A stretch of DNA of 64,000 nucleotides. It comes from Helianthus annuus. Lineage: Eukaryota; Streptophyta; Magnoliopsida; Asterales; Asteraceae. Positions 20,444 to 31,958 of this stretch are shown here, one piece after another. Both the position numbers and the translations under genes were made by a program. Every line of letters starts with the position of its first letter. Position 1 is the stretch's first letter. The stretch is from the NCBI RefSeq assembly GCF_002127325.2, contig NC_035441.2, forward strand, positions 148,842,140 to 148,906,139, read 5' to 3'. The notes beneath the pieces were generated by a model. That model saw only the letters and a list, made by a program, of their open reading frames with translations, searched no databases and had not been told where the DNA came from.

Positions 20444-22623
20444 ATGAGTCATCGGTCAGCTCCAGCACCGTTTCTGTGTAAGACGTATTTCATGGTGGAT
20501 GATCCGGCTACGGATGATGTGATTTCGTGGAACGAAAGCGGAACAACGTTTGTTGTTTGGAAAACGGCGGATTTTGCTAGGGATTTGCTACCGAATTCGT
20601 TCAAACACAACAATTTCTCGAGCTTTGTTCGTCAGCTTAATACATATGTATGTTCTCTCAACCTATTTTGTTAATTCGTTCATAATATCAAAATCAATCG
20701 GATTGTACTAAACGTACCTCCTATACCTTCCCTTGCTAAATTAGTAACATGGTCTCTTTACTTTAAACCTAACTAGTTTTTTTACGTCGCAAGTTGCGGC
20801 GAAACAGAGTAAATAATAATGTAAAACAAACGTTATTTGAAAATAAAACATGTTGTTTAGAAAGCCAAACCATTAGAACGCTTTAGTTTATTATCATATT
20901 GTTTTATGATGTCAAATAAATACTTTTTTTAGAGTACAACTTTGTTTTTAACAAAACTTATAACAGAATGTCGGGGAAAAAATCAAGCACAACTACATAC
21001 TTAAGTTTTTATAATAAAGTTACAAATGTAAATTATTAAAGAAGTATCAAATTAATCGATAAATTAATATATTTTCTAAATAAAGAAAAAAAGAATTATT
21101 AAAAAATGGTATAGAAAATATATGGTTTTAAAAAAGGGAAAAAAATTAAAAATATGTTATTAAAAATAAATATAATAATAAACTATTATCATATATTAAA
21201 TAAAAGAAAAACAAAAAACTATATATTATTATAAAAATAAAATTATTATTCATCGTTATTTATCAACAATATTTTTATTTATATAATTATCTAATGGACA
21301 CGTTTGTTCCAAAAAGGACATCAATCAAAATATTTAGGATTTAAAATTTAATTTTGTTAAAAAAAGAATTGCTGTAAAAAGTAAAAAAACAAAAATAAAA
21401 ATAATGGGTAAAGTTTAGCTAGGTAGGGTCTGTTTGGCCAATGGAAAAAAATATATGAGGTGGTTAATGATTGGCATTTGAAAGATTTATGGTATTATAT
21501 TCATCATCATGATAAATATTGCTAGTGGGATGGGCATCGGATGCCAACAAGTAGTAAAACACGCGTCGGTAGTGTTTTAGTGGGTCCTCTAGACAGACAA
21601 ATGGAAGGATCTAGAGTCGAATAGATTATCTCATTATGTGTGATATAAGTTTTGTTGATTTGTATTCCAAATCCACCCACCTAAACATTTTTAAAATATA
21701 TAGAAAACATTTATATGTATAATCTTTATTTTTTTAAAAATATAAAAAAATAAACATATACGTTTTATTGGTTTTTTACATATATACTACCCCTGTATAG
21801 TTAAACAGAAAAAAAAACATATATAAAAACAAACTAGTTTGGTGATTTCCTTATTTGAATTAAGTAAATAATTAGTTGAATGTTTTCTTTTAAATATAAA
21901 AAAAGTTAAAAGAAAAAACAACTTTTTGTTTGTTTTATGCCTCTCTCCTAAACAATTAGTGTTCTGAAATAATTTTATCAATATATTAATCTACTTAATT
22001 CATATTTTGAGTTTGTGTCATTGATTCTTGTCTTATAGGGGTTTCGGAAAACCGTACCAGACAAATGGGAATTTGCAAACGAACACTTTAAACGTGGGCA
22101 AAGAGAGCTTCTACTCAAAATCCGTCGTCGAAAAACCATCACAACATCCCAATCTCCCGCAAATGGGAAGGCAACTGACAACGGTGGTCCAACATCATCA
22201 CCAACTAGTTCGGGTGATGATCATGGATCCAGCTCAACGTCTTCGCCGGATTCCAAGAATCCTGGCTCAGTGGACACACCAACCTTGGAGAAATTGGAAA
22301 ACTTGTCGGACGAAAACGAGAAACTAAAAAAAGAGAAACACACATTAACTTCAGAACTTGCGCAAATGAAGAAACAATGTGATGATTTGGTCGCGTTCCT
22401 GACTCAAAACGTGAAGGTTGCGCCTGATCAGATCAATCGCATTATGAATGGCGATGTTGTGGTTGATGAGACAACGGTGAGTAGCGACAATGAATCGAAT
22501 GATGATGACGAAAAGAGTAATTGTTTCAAGTTGTTCGGGGTGTTGTTGAAAGAAGAAAAGAAAAAGAGGTGCCGTGATGAAGTAAACGTTTCTCTTGGGG
22601 CCAAACGGAAAGTATGCAATTAA
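20444..22623 (+). CDS. HSFB1: Heat stress transcription factor B-1, two exons, 262 aa
   Basis: Exon 1 is 20444-20647 and exon 2 is 22039-22623. The 1391-bp intron has a GTATGT donor and TTATAG acceptor, and sits in phase 0 after RQLNTY inside the DNA-binding domain, the position conserved in plant HSFs. The protein begins [16 protein letters not shown]. Residues about 7-98 are the winged-helix DNA-binding domain ([16 protein letters not shown], then [14 protein letters not shown]). [12 protein letters not shown] linker follows, then a heptad coil at about 151-192 for oligomerisation, the class-B repressor motif KLFGV at 232-236, basic KKKRCR at 242-247 as a likely nuclear signal, and the terminus KVCN. 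The linker and terminus are diagnostic of HSFB1. There is no AHA activator motif, so it is a repressor/co-regulator acting in the nucleus in heat and defence responses. The start was chosen because upstream in-frame sequence has no ATG. Confidence 0.95.
20648..22038 (+). other. HSFB1 intron
   Basis: 1391 bp, strongly AT-rich, GT-AG ends. I see no transposon ends inside, unlike almost all other non-coding DNA of comparable length in the window. Confidence 0.85.
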
Positions 22624-22626
22624 CAA

Positions 22627-22632
22627 ATAAAA
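22627..22632 (+). terminator. Possible HSFB1 polyadenylation signal
   Basis: AATAAA four bases after the stop codon. Unusually close, so a later AT-rich signal (AATAATAATAATG near 22675) may be used instead. Confidence 0.3.
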
Positions 22633-22633
22633 A

Positions 22634-22924
22634 GACGCTGCATTATATTATTGATCCGTTAATTCAAAAGTATAATAATAATAATGTCAAGGTAATGTTT
22701 AGTTCATATAGTAAAACCGAGATATGATATTATGTATTTTTGACATTTTTATTTATTTTTGTATGTTTCTATAATTTGCTGTAATCGAATTTATGTCGTA
22801 TTTTTTTTAACCAACGGATAAACCACCTGTGTATGTATGTTGTATATGTATACGAAATTTATGTGTTTAGCTTAATTTATGTCGTATCTTTATCTTTTTT
22901 CTTTGAACAGTAAATTTAGATCAG
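22634..22924. other. HSFB1 3' flank
   Basis: AT-rich, no feature recognised. Presumably includes the 3' UTR. Confidence 0.5.
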
Positions 22925-23125
22925 TGACGGACCATTGCAGTATCATCGTGCCCCTAGCAGAACCATCCAATCATATCCATCTCCGTTAGCCCATAATGCG
23001 TATACACCAATTCAGAAGGAAACCTAATAAATCTGGAAAAACCTCATTGTGAAAATCAAATCCAAGACCTCATGATCTCTAAGCCTTATCTCACCTCAAA
23101 AATACCACTAGGCTATAATGCTATG
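22925..23125 (-). mobile_element. tRNA-derived SINE-like remnant
   Basis: On the minus strand TAGCCTAGTGGTA (box A-like, near 23103-23115) is followed at about 35 bp by GGTCTTGGATTTGATTTTC (degenerate box B, 23051-23069). The flanks do not fold as a tRNA acceptor stem, which favours a SINE over a tRNA gene. Boundaries are approximate. Confidence 0.45.
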
Positions 23126-24239
23126 AACTGTCGTATCTTTATCTATTTTTCTATATGTACGTCTCTTAATAATAGTGTTGTATTTAATGTTAAAGATTAT
23201 TTAATTAAATAATGGAATCTTTTTCTTTTGGAATATTTGATTTAAATAATCCCAACTATTTGCAGTTGGCCGTCAACAGTCTCAACTTAAAAAATAACCA
23301 TCGGCAGTCCCAACTATTGACATATTGGCCACAAATGGACCCTGACTAACAGAACCTTAATGTCGTTAGTCTTCGGTCACCGGAAAACCGTTTTTTGGTC
23401 AGAAAAAGGTTTCTAAAGGTCCGATCTAAGGTTACAAAGAGGTTTGGAACGAAAATGTTGAGTTTTCCGTCCAAAAAGTTGAGTTTTCCAGCCAAAAAGA
23501 AGTTTTTCGGTGAAAAAAAAGTTTCCCGACGACTTCAATAATTGGGCTTTTACTAGAAAAAGGTTCCTAAAGGTCCGTAATAAAGTTACAACGAGGTTTG
23601 GGACAAAAATGTTGAGTTTTCCGGTCAAAAATGAGTTTTCCGGGCAAAAACATTTTTCTGGCGACCGGAGATTAACGGCCGTTAGGGTTCTGTAAGTCAA
23701 GGTCCATTGGAGGCCAATATTGTAACACCCCGTGTTTTCGAATGTCAAAGTCAAAGTCAAAGTCCAAGTCAACTTTGACTTTCTTTGACTGTAGATAGTC
23801 GATTTTGTGTTTTAGTTGTATTATGTGGAGTAAGTGTTGTAATCAGCAAGAACCGAAGTAATCGAATGTGTTTTAACGCGAACCGATCTACGACTGTGAA
23901 TGATAGGAAGTAACAATGCGATAAAGTTAACCTAATCAGCAATCAAACCGATCTAACAATCAATTGAACTCGAGACTCGAATTACACGAATTGTGGTATT
24001 ATTATACGTGTGTGTGTGCCTTATGTGTTATTTGTGCGTGCTTACTTTATGTTTGGTGTGGTATTCAAGCAAATCAATCAAAAATCGAATCGAAACTCGA
24101 AAAGCAATCGAACTCAATCGAAACCGACATCGAAACGTGACTTATAGAAGATTGTATGTTAGATATAGTGGTTGGGATTAAAAGTAATTTGACTAGGAAC
24201 TCTATCGTATCCGTATCATCGTCCATCGAAATCGAAACG

Positions 24240-25640
24240 TCGAAAACCGTCGCAAAATACTCGAAGTGCGTGGCGGATCGAACAGGAAGCATCCTGATCG
24301 AACAGGCCAGCCGATCGGCTAGCATCTTGCCAGCCGATCAAGCAGCCCACTCGAATCGGAGCTCCCAGCCGATCGGCTGCCACTTTCCTCTTTTGGAAGC
24401 CTATAAATAGGGCTGTCATTGTCATACTTTCCATTTTTGGAAAGCTCTGACCGAACCAGCCATCTTCTTCACCTTTTCTCATATATCTCTCAATCCCGGT
24501 AAGTTTTCACTCTAATTCTTGTACGTTCTTGATCATTACTTGATTCTACACCTTTCTATCTTTTAAAACTTGGATTTTAACCGTGAAATCATCAAGATCT
24601 AAGTGTTCTTGGGTGATGTCATCATGGTGTTCTTGAAGAACACCATGTTTTGGCCTCATTCCACTATGATTAGCTTAGATCTAACCGATTTCTACATAAA
24701 CAAGTTAAGATCCATCATAGATCTAAACATTTTCATGATGTGAAGGATTGAAAGAAGGATTTCCAACTTTCTTTCAACTCTTTTACACTCAATGCCTTCA
24801 AACCGATAGAAACGAAGCTTGCACCGGCTAACTAATCATTCAAATGGTTAAAAGGTTCAAGACTCAGATTCTATGAACAAGGTTCACCGATTTCGGGTTA
24901 AACTCAAAAACCGACATTCCGAACCGTTCACCGGCCGGACTTGGGTGATTCCTATTCGAGCCAAGGAAACAAGTAGGAACGGAGGTTATCATAGTTCAAC
25001 ACGTTGTCAAGTTACGTTGAAAGAATGACAAATAAACAAACAGCAGAGTGTTAGACGAAAGGCCGACCAGGTCAGAAATGCTAGCCGAACGGCTAGGCTG
25101 TTCGAACAGCCCAGCCGATCGGACACACCAGCCGATCGACCGGGCCAGCCGAACGGCTAGCACATGGCGTCCCACACTTCCAAAACTTTTGAAGTATAGT
25201 ATTGACGAAGTAATGTTCGATCGAATGGGTGACTCGATTAGTAAACATTACTGTTCGGATCATGAGATACTATGCTTCAACACTTAATCGTTTTCATAAC
25301 TCGTTCGTAGTAGGGAATGTCAGCCGATCGAACAGACTGTTCGATCGAGTGACATTCAGCGAGGACCACTTCTGAAATTCCTAGCCGATCGAGTGAGCTA
25401 GCCGATCGAGCGAACCGCTCGATCGACCGACTTGAAAGGTAGGAACACTTCAGTGTTCTCAAATGCTGCAACGAAAACTTCAAAAGTTCAAATCCTCAAA
25501 CACAAACACACCAGAGGAAGAAACAATCCACTCGAATGGTCCAGCCGATCGAGCCGACCGGCCGATCGAACAGGACTGTCCAATCGGATATACCAGCCGA
25601 TCGAACAGGCCGTCCGATCGAACCTACCGTTCGATCGACC
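24240..25640. repeat. Clustered GCCGATCG motifs in the solo LTR
   Basis: About ten copies of AGCCGATCG, often extended to CAGCCGATCGAACAGG, occur in two groups (24290-24380 and 25050-25640) on both sides of the TATA region. CGATCG is itself palindromic. The spacing is irregular, so this is a scattered motif family, not a tandem array. Confidence 0.7.
24401..24412 (+). promoter_or_regulatory. TATA box of the solo LTR
   Basis: CTATAAATAGGG, about 680 bp into the LTR. It could still drive transcription into the right flank. Confidence 0.5.
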
Positions 25641-26809
25641 AGCCCATTTGATCCATCCATACTTGTTTACTTTTCCGCGTTACTTATCGTTATGCTATCG
25701 AACTATTCAGGCTAATCTTACTCTCAGCGCTCCCTTCAATCCACAATCAATCACTGTGAGTATACTCGATCCCTCTTTGCTTTTAGCACTTTTGGGTGTT
25801 ACATACGTTACCTATCAAATCACAATCAGACACAAACTATTTGAACGCTGACCATTTGCATGTGCTATTTGACTAAATGAATGCTGTTTATTATGTTTAC
25901 ACGTGGAATGCTATCTACCTGCCTTCGCAACATAGTACTATAGTTTGGACTCAGCACCCGTTCACACGGGGGTTGTTAAGGACAAATACTTGCATGGATT
26001 ACGGTGGTAATCATGTATTGCGAACCGTCTCGGACGGTCAACCCGCAGTCGTTGGTATCGATGGTCCCATGTCGATAATTAACATGCATCGTTTTCCTCT
26101 GTGTACGTGCCTGGTTATGCGTAAACTATTCGAACTCTATATGCTATTACTAAACTTGTGTGCTCACCTTTACATTTTATGTATTGACTTTATTTTAACG
26201 TATGTGACAGGTGTTTAAGGTGTTAGCTTGCTAGGAAAGCGAGGCAATAATAAAGCTTTAGAGCCCATCTAGCACTTGTAGGTCGTAGCCTACCTAGGGG
26301 TCTCTAGAAGCGAATAAACTATAGCCATGGAGCCGTTGGAGTTGTTCGATCAAGCTTCTATGGCATTAGTTGTCTGTAGATCTTGTCCGGATAAGTCTTA
26401 ATGACTTCCAGCAATACTTTTATTCAATTGGTTTGTAATAATTAAATCTGAGTTGTCGGAACGGAATTTATTTGCCTAGTTGCTTCTATGAAAACTTGTT
26501 TATTTATTTGGGATACGGTATGGGACGTATCATTAAACTGAATTTGTAATAATAGTTGTTGTGGAAACTTCTGGACAATCTGTTTCGCTCAGTGCCACGC
26601 CCCGATGATTCCGCCATCGGTTGGGGTGTGACAAATATGTTAATAGTTGGGACTGCCAGTGGTTATTTTTGAAGTTGGGACTGTTAGCGGCCAACGACGA
26701 ATAGTTAAGATTATTAAAATCCAATATTCCTTTTCTTTTACCATTCTTTTTTAGTTTTTTTGAATGGCTAGTATCACTCTCCCTAAATTCCTATATTTAC
26801 AAATAAATT

Positions 26810-26905
26810 ATCGTTACTTGGGATTGAATCTGAAATCTCCCACTAAAAGACAAAAGTCTCTACCAAGTGAGTTAGCCTCAATTGGGGCTTCTTTTTTAGT
26901 TGATA
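26810..26905 (-). mobile_element. tRNA-related SINE-like remnant
   Basis: The minus strand has GGCTAACTCACTTGGTAGAG (box A-like, about 26860-26878) and AGATTCAATCCCAAG (box B-like, about 26819-26833). No cloverleaf closing stem, so not a tRNA gene. Ends not defined. Confidence 0.45.
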
Positions 26906-27271
26906 AGGTCACTAATAATTTAACATTTCTAGTTTTATCTCCTTATATTTTGAATATACATACTAGGTTATCCCCCGTTAATACTCATGAGATTGTACTA
27001 TTTAGATTACGTTTACAACAAATGTAAAACAAAAAGGTTACCTATAGCTACCCAAATATAATACAAAAATAACAATTTTGGTTTTCAAATCTCATATCAT
27101 AGACCTAAAGCCATTATCCGCGTTTTGCTTCTCACAGCAAAATCTGGTCGCTGATCTTTAGAATGATCTTTGCTAAAAAATCATTAGTTAGTGAATAGAA
27201 TTGAATCCGAGATCATAATGGCGATGGAAAAGGGTAATAAAAATCCCTAATCTAAAAATGAGGAAATAAAT

Positions 27272-27304
<33 letters not shown>

Positions 27305-29000
27305 CACAAAGTTGAACATATGAATAAAAAAAGATCCAAACTATAACTTAGGTTCTAATGTTAGAGGAAAAGCAATTACTTATTTCTTTGTATGATTCTA
27401 GCAAATATCCACAAATAACAGAGTGAAGATCATTAAAATGAATATTGGCAAAAGCGTCTTGAATTCGGTATACGCACAAAGCGTAAAATAATGCTTAAAA
27501 ACTATCAACCTTAATCAAATATTTTTAATTTAAAATGGGTTTAAATAAGCAAAATCTGTCTCATCTAACCCAACAAATAAAGTCATGAGTATGCCTTAAA
27601 AGAATATCAACACGTTTTTTGCTTTGATAAAAAATCATATAAATGAATACCGGTACAAGTTCTGATGATACCACCACTGCATACCATTTGTGTAATTAAC
27701 TCTTATTTTTATCTCATTTTATGTAGATTCGTGGAAATCTATGAATACTGCGGCATTGGTGAAATTCGTGCAAAACACAAGGACCATCCATGTAATTAAC
27801 TTATATTTTTATCTCGTTTAAATATATTCTATGTTTGGGTTGATTTGTTTGATTAAACGAGAGGTGTTAGGATTGAGCTGTTTAACCCGGTTTATTAGAC
27901 AAGTCAACTCGCTAACGTTTGTAATCAAACATGCCGGCCCGCCAACCCATTTATGACTCGTTTAATCTATTTATCACAAACCATTGACATGATTAACATT
28001 TTTACAACTTGATTACTACCTGCAAGTTCATCAACCCGTTTAGGTAAATGGGTTATTATTTAGGTTACTTGATTTTAATTGTGTCCACGATTAATAATTT
28101 TTATACATAAATAAATATATAGGCCATGTTCGATAGAGCTGCCAACACGCCACAAAGGAAGTTTTTTATATAGTGAGTTATTACTATAAGCTAGAGCTTT
28201 GAGCCTATCAATCTCATCAACCGATACGGTCCCTAATATTATGCATATCAAGTTGGTGTTATGTTTTGTTAACGTTATATAAACTAGAATTTGTGATTAA
28301 TGATGCTAGATTTTGTATTAGAATATTGGATATTCATTAAAATACAACGCATGCATTCGAGCAATCAAATCCACCTCACTAATTAGTGAAGCACATGGTT
28401 GAGTAACCATTTATAGTTGCTTTTATTTCGAATCCGGCCCATTCATAACTTGGGCTGTTCCAATATGTATCCAACAAGTTAACAAGATATTGGGCTTCGA
28501 CACCAATCCATTTAAGCAAAAACCTCGCAATGTAAACCCATTGTGTTAAGAAAAGTCTACTTTTAAGACGAAGGTGGACATTCTTTCCTTTCTAGGGTTT
28601 GAGTTTAGGATAATTACTCCTCTAATCTATTGTTATATAAAAGTTTGCCATGCTCTTAAGTACAGATAATATGATGCCATTCTTAAATTTGACACGAAAA
28701 CAATTGTTTAACTACAATTATAATTGACTAAAAACTTGTAATCACAAGCAATCATAAATAATTTACTTAATGGTTACTACATGAAAAATCCATAAACTTA
28801 AATTTACATGTTTTATTTTGGTTGTTTGCAGTTAAGCAATGGGTTCTTAGTGTACAATTAAATTATTTTGCTAATTTCATAATCATACACAATGGTTCAT
28901 TTACAAATGGACTTATACACCCTAAACCTAATCTCAACTAAAATTTGTTATCGAATTATTTTCTAACAATTTAAATGTTTATCAAAGGTTGACCATTTTA
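26906..29000. other. Intergenic DNA with a 31-nt poly-T tract
   Basis: A homopolymer of about 31 T residues at 27274-27304 could be the poly-A tail of a minus-strand retroposon. About 27840-28080 has CAACCCGTTTA/GTTTAACCCG motifs like those in plant MITEs. No gene recognised. Confidence 0.5.
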
Positions 29001-29003
29001 TAA

Positions 29004-29685
29004 GGCTAGGGGGTATGGGGTTCGTCCCCACCCCGTCGAGCTCCGGCGACGGCAGGCAAACCATCCTGGGCCCCCCCGTCCCGTCCTCAGCGTCGAGTTC
29101 TCGCCGGTGGAGACGATCCAATTTTGGTGCCCCCCCCCCCCCCCCTCAAATGTAACCTGTTCGATGATTTGGCGGCGTGTAAGATCATCAAAACCGGAAA
29201 CCAAAGTATACGCGCCGGAGATTGAAGTTCAGCTGCAGGTCGTCGGTGATACGGTTGTCGACGATGGAGAAGACGACTGAGCACGGTGGTTTAATCGAAG
29301 AAAGAGACAGACATTGGTTTTAGGTTTATTAATTTTTATTAATATTATATAATTATTCCCTTCAATGAATGAATGCCTCGTGGGGAAAAAAATGGTGGAT
29401 TCCAACTGGAAATTAATGAAAATATTTAACTTTATGTATTTTTTTTAAGTTTATGTATTGTGTTCTAATATTAATAAAAATATTTTGTTAGTTTATTTGT
29501 TAAATGTTAAAAAAAATAGAAGATTAAAAAAATAAAAAAACATAAAAGTGGTGGGGTAGGATCAACTAGGACCATCCTCCATACCCTCTAGTTTTGTGAG
29601 ATGGACCATCCTTGGGAGGACTATGATGTGGCGCCTACGTGACGGATAATCCTCCAAGGAAGGACCATCACCATACCCTCTAGCC
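29004..29685. mobile_element. PIF/Harbinger-type MITE, 682 bp
   Basis: The ends GGCTAGGGGGTATGG and CCATACCCTCTAGCC are inverted repeats and are flanked by TAA at 29001-29003 and 29686-29688. The interior is GC-rich at the left (29030-29280). A second internal copy of the end sequence (CCATACCCTCTAG near 29579) suggests an older or nested end. Encoded ORFs show no recognisable domain. Confidence 0.8.
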
Positions 29686-29917
29686 TAATAAAATGTTACA
29701 TATATTTATTTATTTATGGTAAGACGGTTTTAGCTTATCATTTTTTATTTTTGAACTTATACTCTCTACGTCTACTGTTAAATTACACTTTACTTTACAA
29801 GTACGGGACTTGAACCCTCATAATTTGTAAATGCAAAGGCCCTTTGTTTTAGCTTATCATTCAAACCAGCGTTTTCAAGCTTATGAGGAAAACAATATTT
29901 CTATTTTTGCTTTTTTT
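29686..29917. other. Spacer between MITEs
   Basis: Contains a box-B-like GGTTCAAGTCCCG on the minus strand near 29803-29818, possibly a fragment of the SINE also seen at 30630-30712. Confidence 0.35.
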
Positions 29918-29925
29918 ACAACTAC

Positions 29926-30600
29926 TAGGGCTGTAAACGAACCGAACGAACACGAACGAAGCCTTGTTCGTGTTTGTTTGTTAAGGAAATAAATGTGTTC
30001 ACGAACGGTTCATGAACACTTACCGAACGAGAATTTATGTTCGTGTTCGTTCATTAAGAAAATGAGCGTGTTCACGAACGGTTCACGAACACAAGCGAAC
30101 ACAAATAAATTTGGAGAACGCGATGAAAGATAAAGGTGGATGGCCCAGAGTGTAGCACTAGAACTTGAATCCCTTATTGTGGAACGGAGGTAGATCATAT
30201 TCGTCGATGTAAATAATGAGAAAAGAAAGGGAAATGGTGCATAAACAAGGTGAAAGAGGGTTTCCTAGTTTAATTGTTAGGGTAATGATATAAATAAAAG
30301 TTTAATAGAATAAAAAGTATAGATAAAATATATGAAAGTATAAAAAATCTTTAATTAAAACACGAACATAAACGAACACAAATGAACGAATGTTCATGAA
30401 CACCTTACCGAACGTTCACGAACACAATTGAACGAACGAGACCTTTGTTCATGTTCGTTCATTTAACTAATCGAACGGAATTTCTTGTTCATGTCCGTTC
30501 GTTTAATTCCGTTCGTTTATTAAACGAACGAACATAAACGAACTTCCCGCCGAACGGTTCACAAACTGTTCGCTGAACGTTCGGTTCATTTACAACCCTA
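29926..30600. mobile_element. hAT-type MITE, 675 bp
   Basis: Ends TAGGGCTGTAAACGAACCGA and TTCATTTACAACCCTA, with a perfect 8-bp duplication ACAACTAC at 29918-29925 and 30601-30608. The interior is dense in CGAACGAACACGAAC and its complement, arranged in inverted halves, the same design as the element at 5900-6466 but with different motifs. Non-coding. Confidence 0.9.
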
Positions 30601-30629
30601 ACAACTACTCCTAAATTACATCTATTTTT

Positions 30630-30712
30630 GACAACTATGGGACTTGAACCATCACCATTTGAAAAGGCAGAGTCTTATCCACCTCTTAGGTACCGCTAGA
30701 CCAAAGACTCTT
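30630..30712 (-). mobile_element. tRNA-derived SINE fragment
   Basis: The minus strand carries CTTTGGTCTAGCGG (box A, 30693-30706) and GATGGTTCAAGTCCC (box B, 30639-30653) at tRNA-like spacing. The acceptor arms do not pair and the anticodon arm is not convincing, so this is better explained as a SINE head than a tRNA. Confidence 0.5.
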
Positions 30713-31207
30713 TGGTTTTAATTTAACTAATATGACATCTGAACTTTTAAAAGTTTTCACTTTAAAGTCGCGTGTTATGGTAGTTCAGGGCTCCCTGGGG
30801 AGCTGATGTGGAGTGTCGGAGGAGTAGGGAACACTGTGTGTCGCCTTCCTTTTCAGTCTTCCACGTGGATTTTCGGTAGAGTTGTGGGTATAGTCCTGTT
30901 CATCACACCTATTATCTCTCTCTGTTCTTTCTCTCTTATCTTTTCCTCTCTTATCTCTTCCTCTCTCTCGCTCTATTCTCTCTAAATATATATTTATTAT
31001 AAAAAAAAATTATAGAAAAAGAGGTGGGGAATCAGGAAGAGCATAACATAGATTGAGGGGCCGAGGAAAGAGATAAGAGGAGATGATGATGTGACACTTA
31101 GGTGACAATCCGAACTAGTGATCTGGAAAGTATAACGCATGTCCTAGTGTACTCGGGTTTAGAAAGCCAATTTGGGTCTTATGACTCTTTTCTCAAGAAA
31201 AAAATGA
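30713..31207. other. Unassigned DNA, possible degenerate MITE
   Basis: A TGTTATGGTAGTTC at about 30774 and a complementary GAGCATAACATAG at about 31040 hint at an old MITE. The interior has a TCTC-rich microsatellite (30908-30985). No target duplication found. Confidence 0.3.
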
Positions 31208-31216
31208 ATTTAAAAA

Positions 31217-31760
31217 ATGAGAATTGGCCTGTAATAATCACACCTAGACCTTATTGGCCATTAATAATCCCACCTCAGAATATTCCCCCCACTAGTCTCA
31301 CCTTTCACCTATTTTTCCTACAATGGTCCTCCGTTAAAAAAAAAAAAAAAACTTAACGGAGTTAAGTTTTTTTTTCCAAATTACAAACAGATTTTTTAGG
31401 GCTTTTGATCAGAACGATGATACGAGTCCATTGATGTAAAACTTACTTCGAAATGGTGCTCCATGTGACTTGATTTTGGTTAATTGGAAATTTAAACACC
31501 CGAATTGAAGCGTCGTTTTCATCGTTTGGAGCACCGTTTCGAGGCAAGTTTTACATCAATGGACTCGTATCGTCGTTCTAATCAAAAGCCCTAAAAATCT
31601 GTTTGTAATTTGGAAAAAAAGCTTAACTTCGTTAAGTGTTTTTAACGGGGGACCATTGTAGGAAAAATAGGTGAAATGTGGGACTGGTGGGGGGAATATT
31701 TTGAGGTGGGGTTATTAATGGCCAATAAGGTCTAGGTGAGATTATTACAGGCCAATTTCC
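31217..31760. mobile_element. Foldback MITE with long arms, 544 bp
   Basis: Arms of roughly 250 bp: AATTGGCCTGTAATAATC at the left recurs inverted at the right, as do CATTGATGTAAAAC and ACAATGGTCC. A 9-bp direct repeat ATTTAAAAA (31208-31216 and 31761-31769) suggests a Mutator-type target duplication, though the exact left end is uncertain by two bases. RNA from it would form a long hairpin. Confidence 0.8.
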
Positions 31761-31958
31761 ATTTAAAAACTATTAATACATCAACCTTTTTTATTTTCTA
31801 CATAAAAAATACACTACATCAACCTTTTTTATTTTCTACATAGAAAATACACTTTCTACTCCGCATTGGTTCTAGAAAAATCAAAGGTTGGTTCAAGCAA
31901 AAAAGTCTTTTGATCGAGAGGCGGTTCTAGCCAAAATCCACCGATAAAACAATCGACC

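Larger units (their letters stand above)
23721..26633 (+). mobile_element. Solo LTR of a Ty3/gypsy element, 2913 bp
   Basis: Starts TGTAACACCCCGTG and ends GGTTGGGGTGTGACA, with the target duplication AATAT at 23716-23720 and 26634-26638. The terminal sequence (GATGATTCCGCCATCGGTTG) is shared with the larger gypsy element at 39615-55196, so both belong to related lineages (Tekay/Del-like by LTR ends). A plus-strand TATA box lies at 24401-24412. No internal region or second LTR remains, so LTR-LTR recombination is likely. Confidence 0.85.
23230..26731. mobile_element. Mutator-type MITE split by a solo LTR
   Basis: Left end GGAATATTTGATTTAAATAA and right end ...CCAATATTCC belong to long, about 80% matching inverted repeats of roughly 100 bp. 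The flanks are a perfect 9-bp duplication TTTTCTTTT (23221-23229 and 26732-26740). Removing the solo LTR and its 5-bp duplication leaves an element of about 584 bp. Its interior has repeated GAGTTTTCCGG-like motifs. The MITE is therefore older than the LTR insertion. Confidence 0.85.

Noticed and set aside
20420..20446. Longer HSFB1 N-terminus beginning eight codons upstream
   Set aside because: That reading begins at TTG, not ATG. The first in-frame ATG is at 20444 and gives the expected short N-terminus before PAPFL.
30630..30712. tRNA gene on the minus strand
   Set aside because: Box A and box B are present, but acceptor and anticodon stems do not pair, so it is kept as a SINE fragment. 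The same reasoning applies to 22925-23125, 26810-26905 and 38102-38286.
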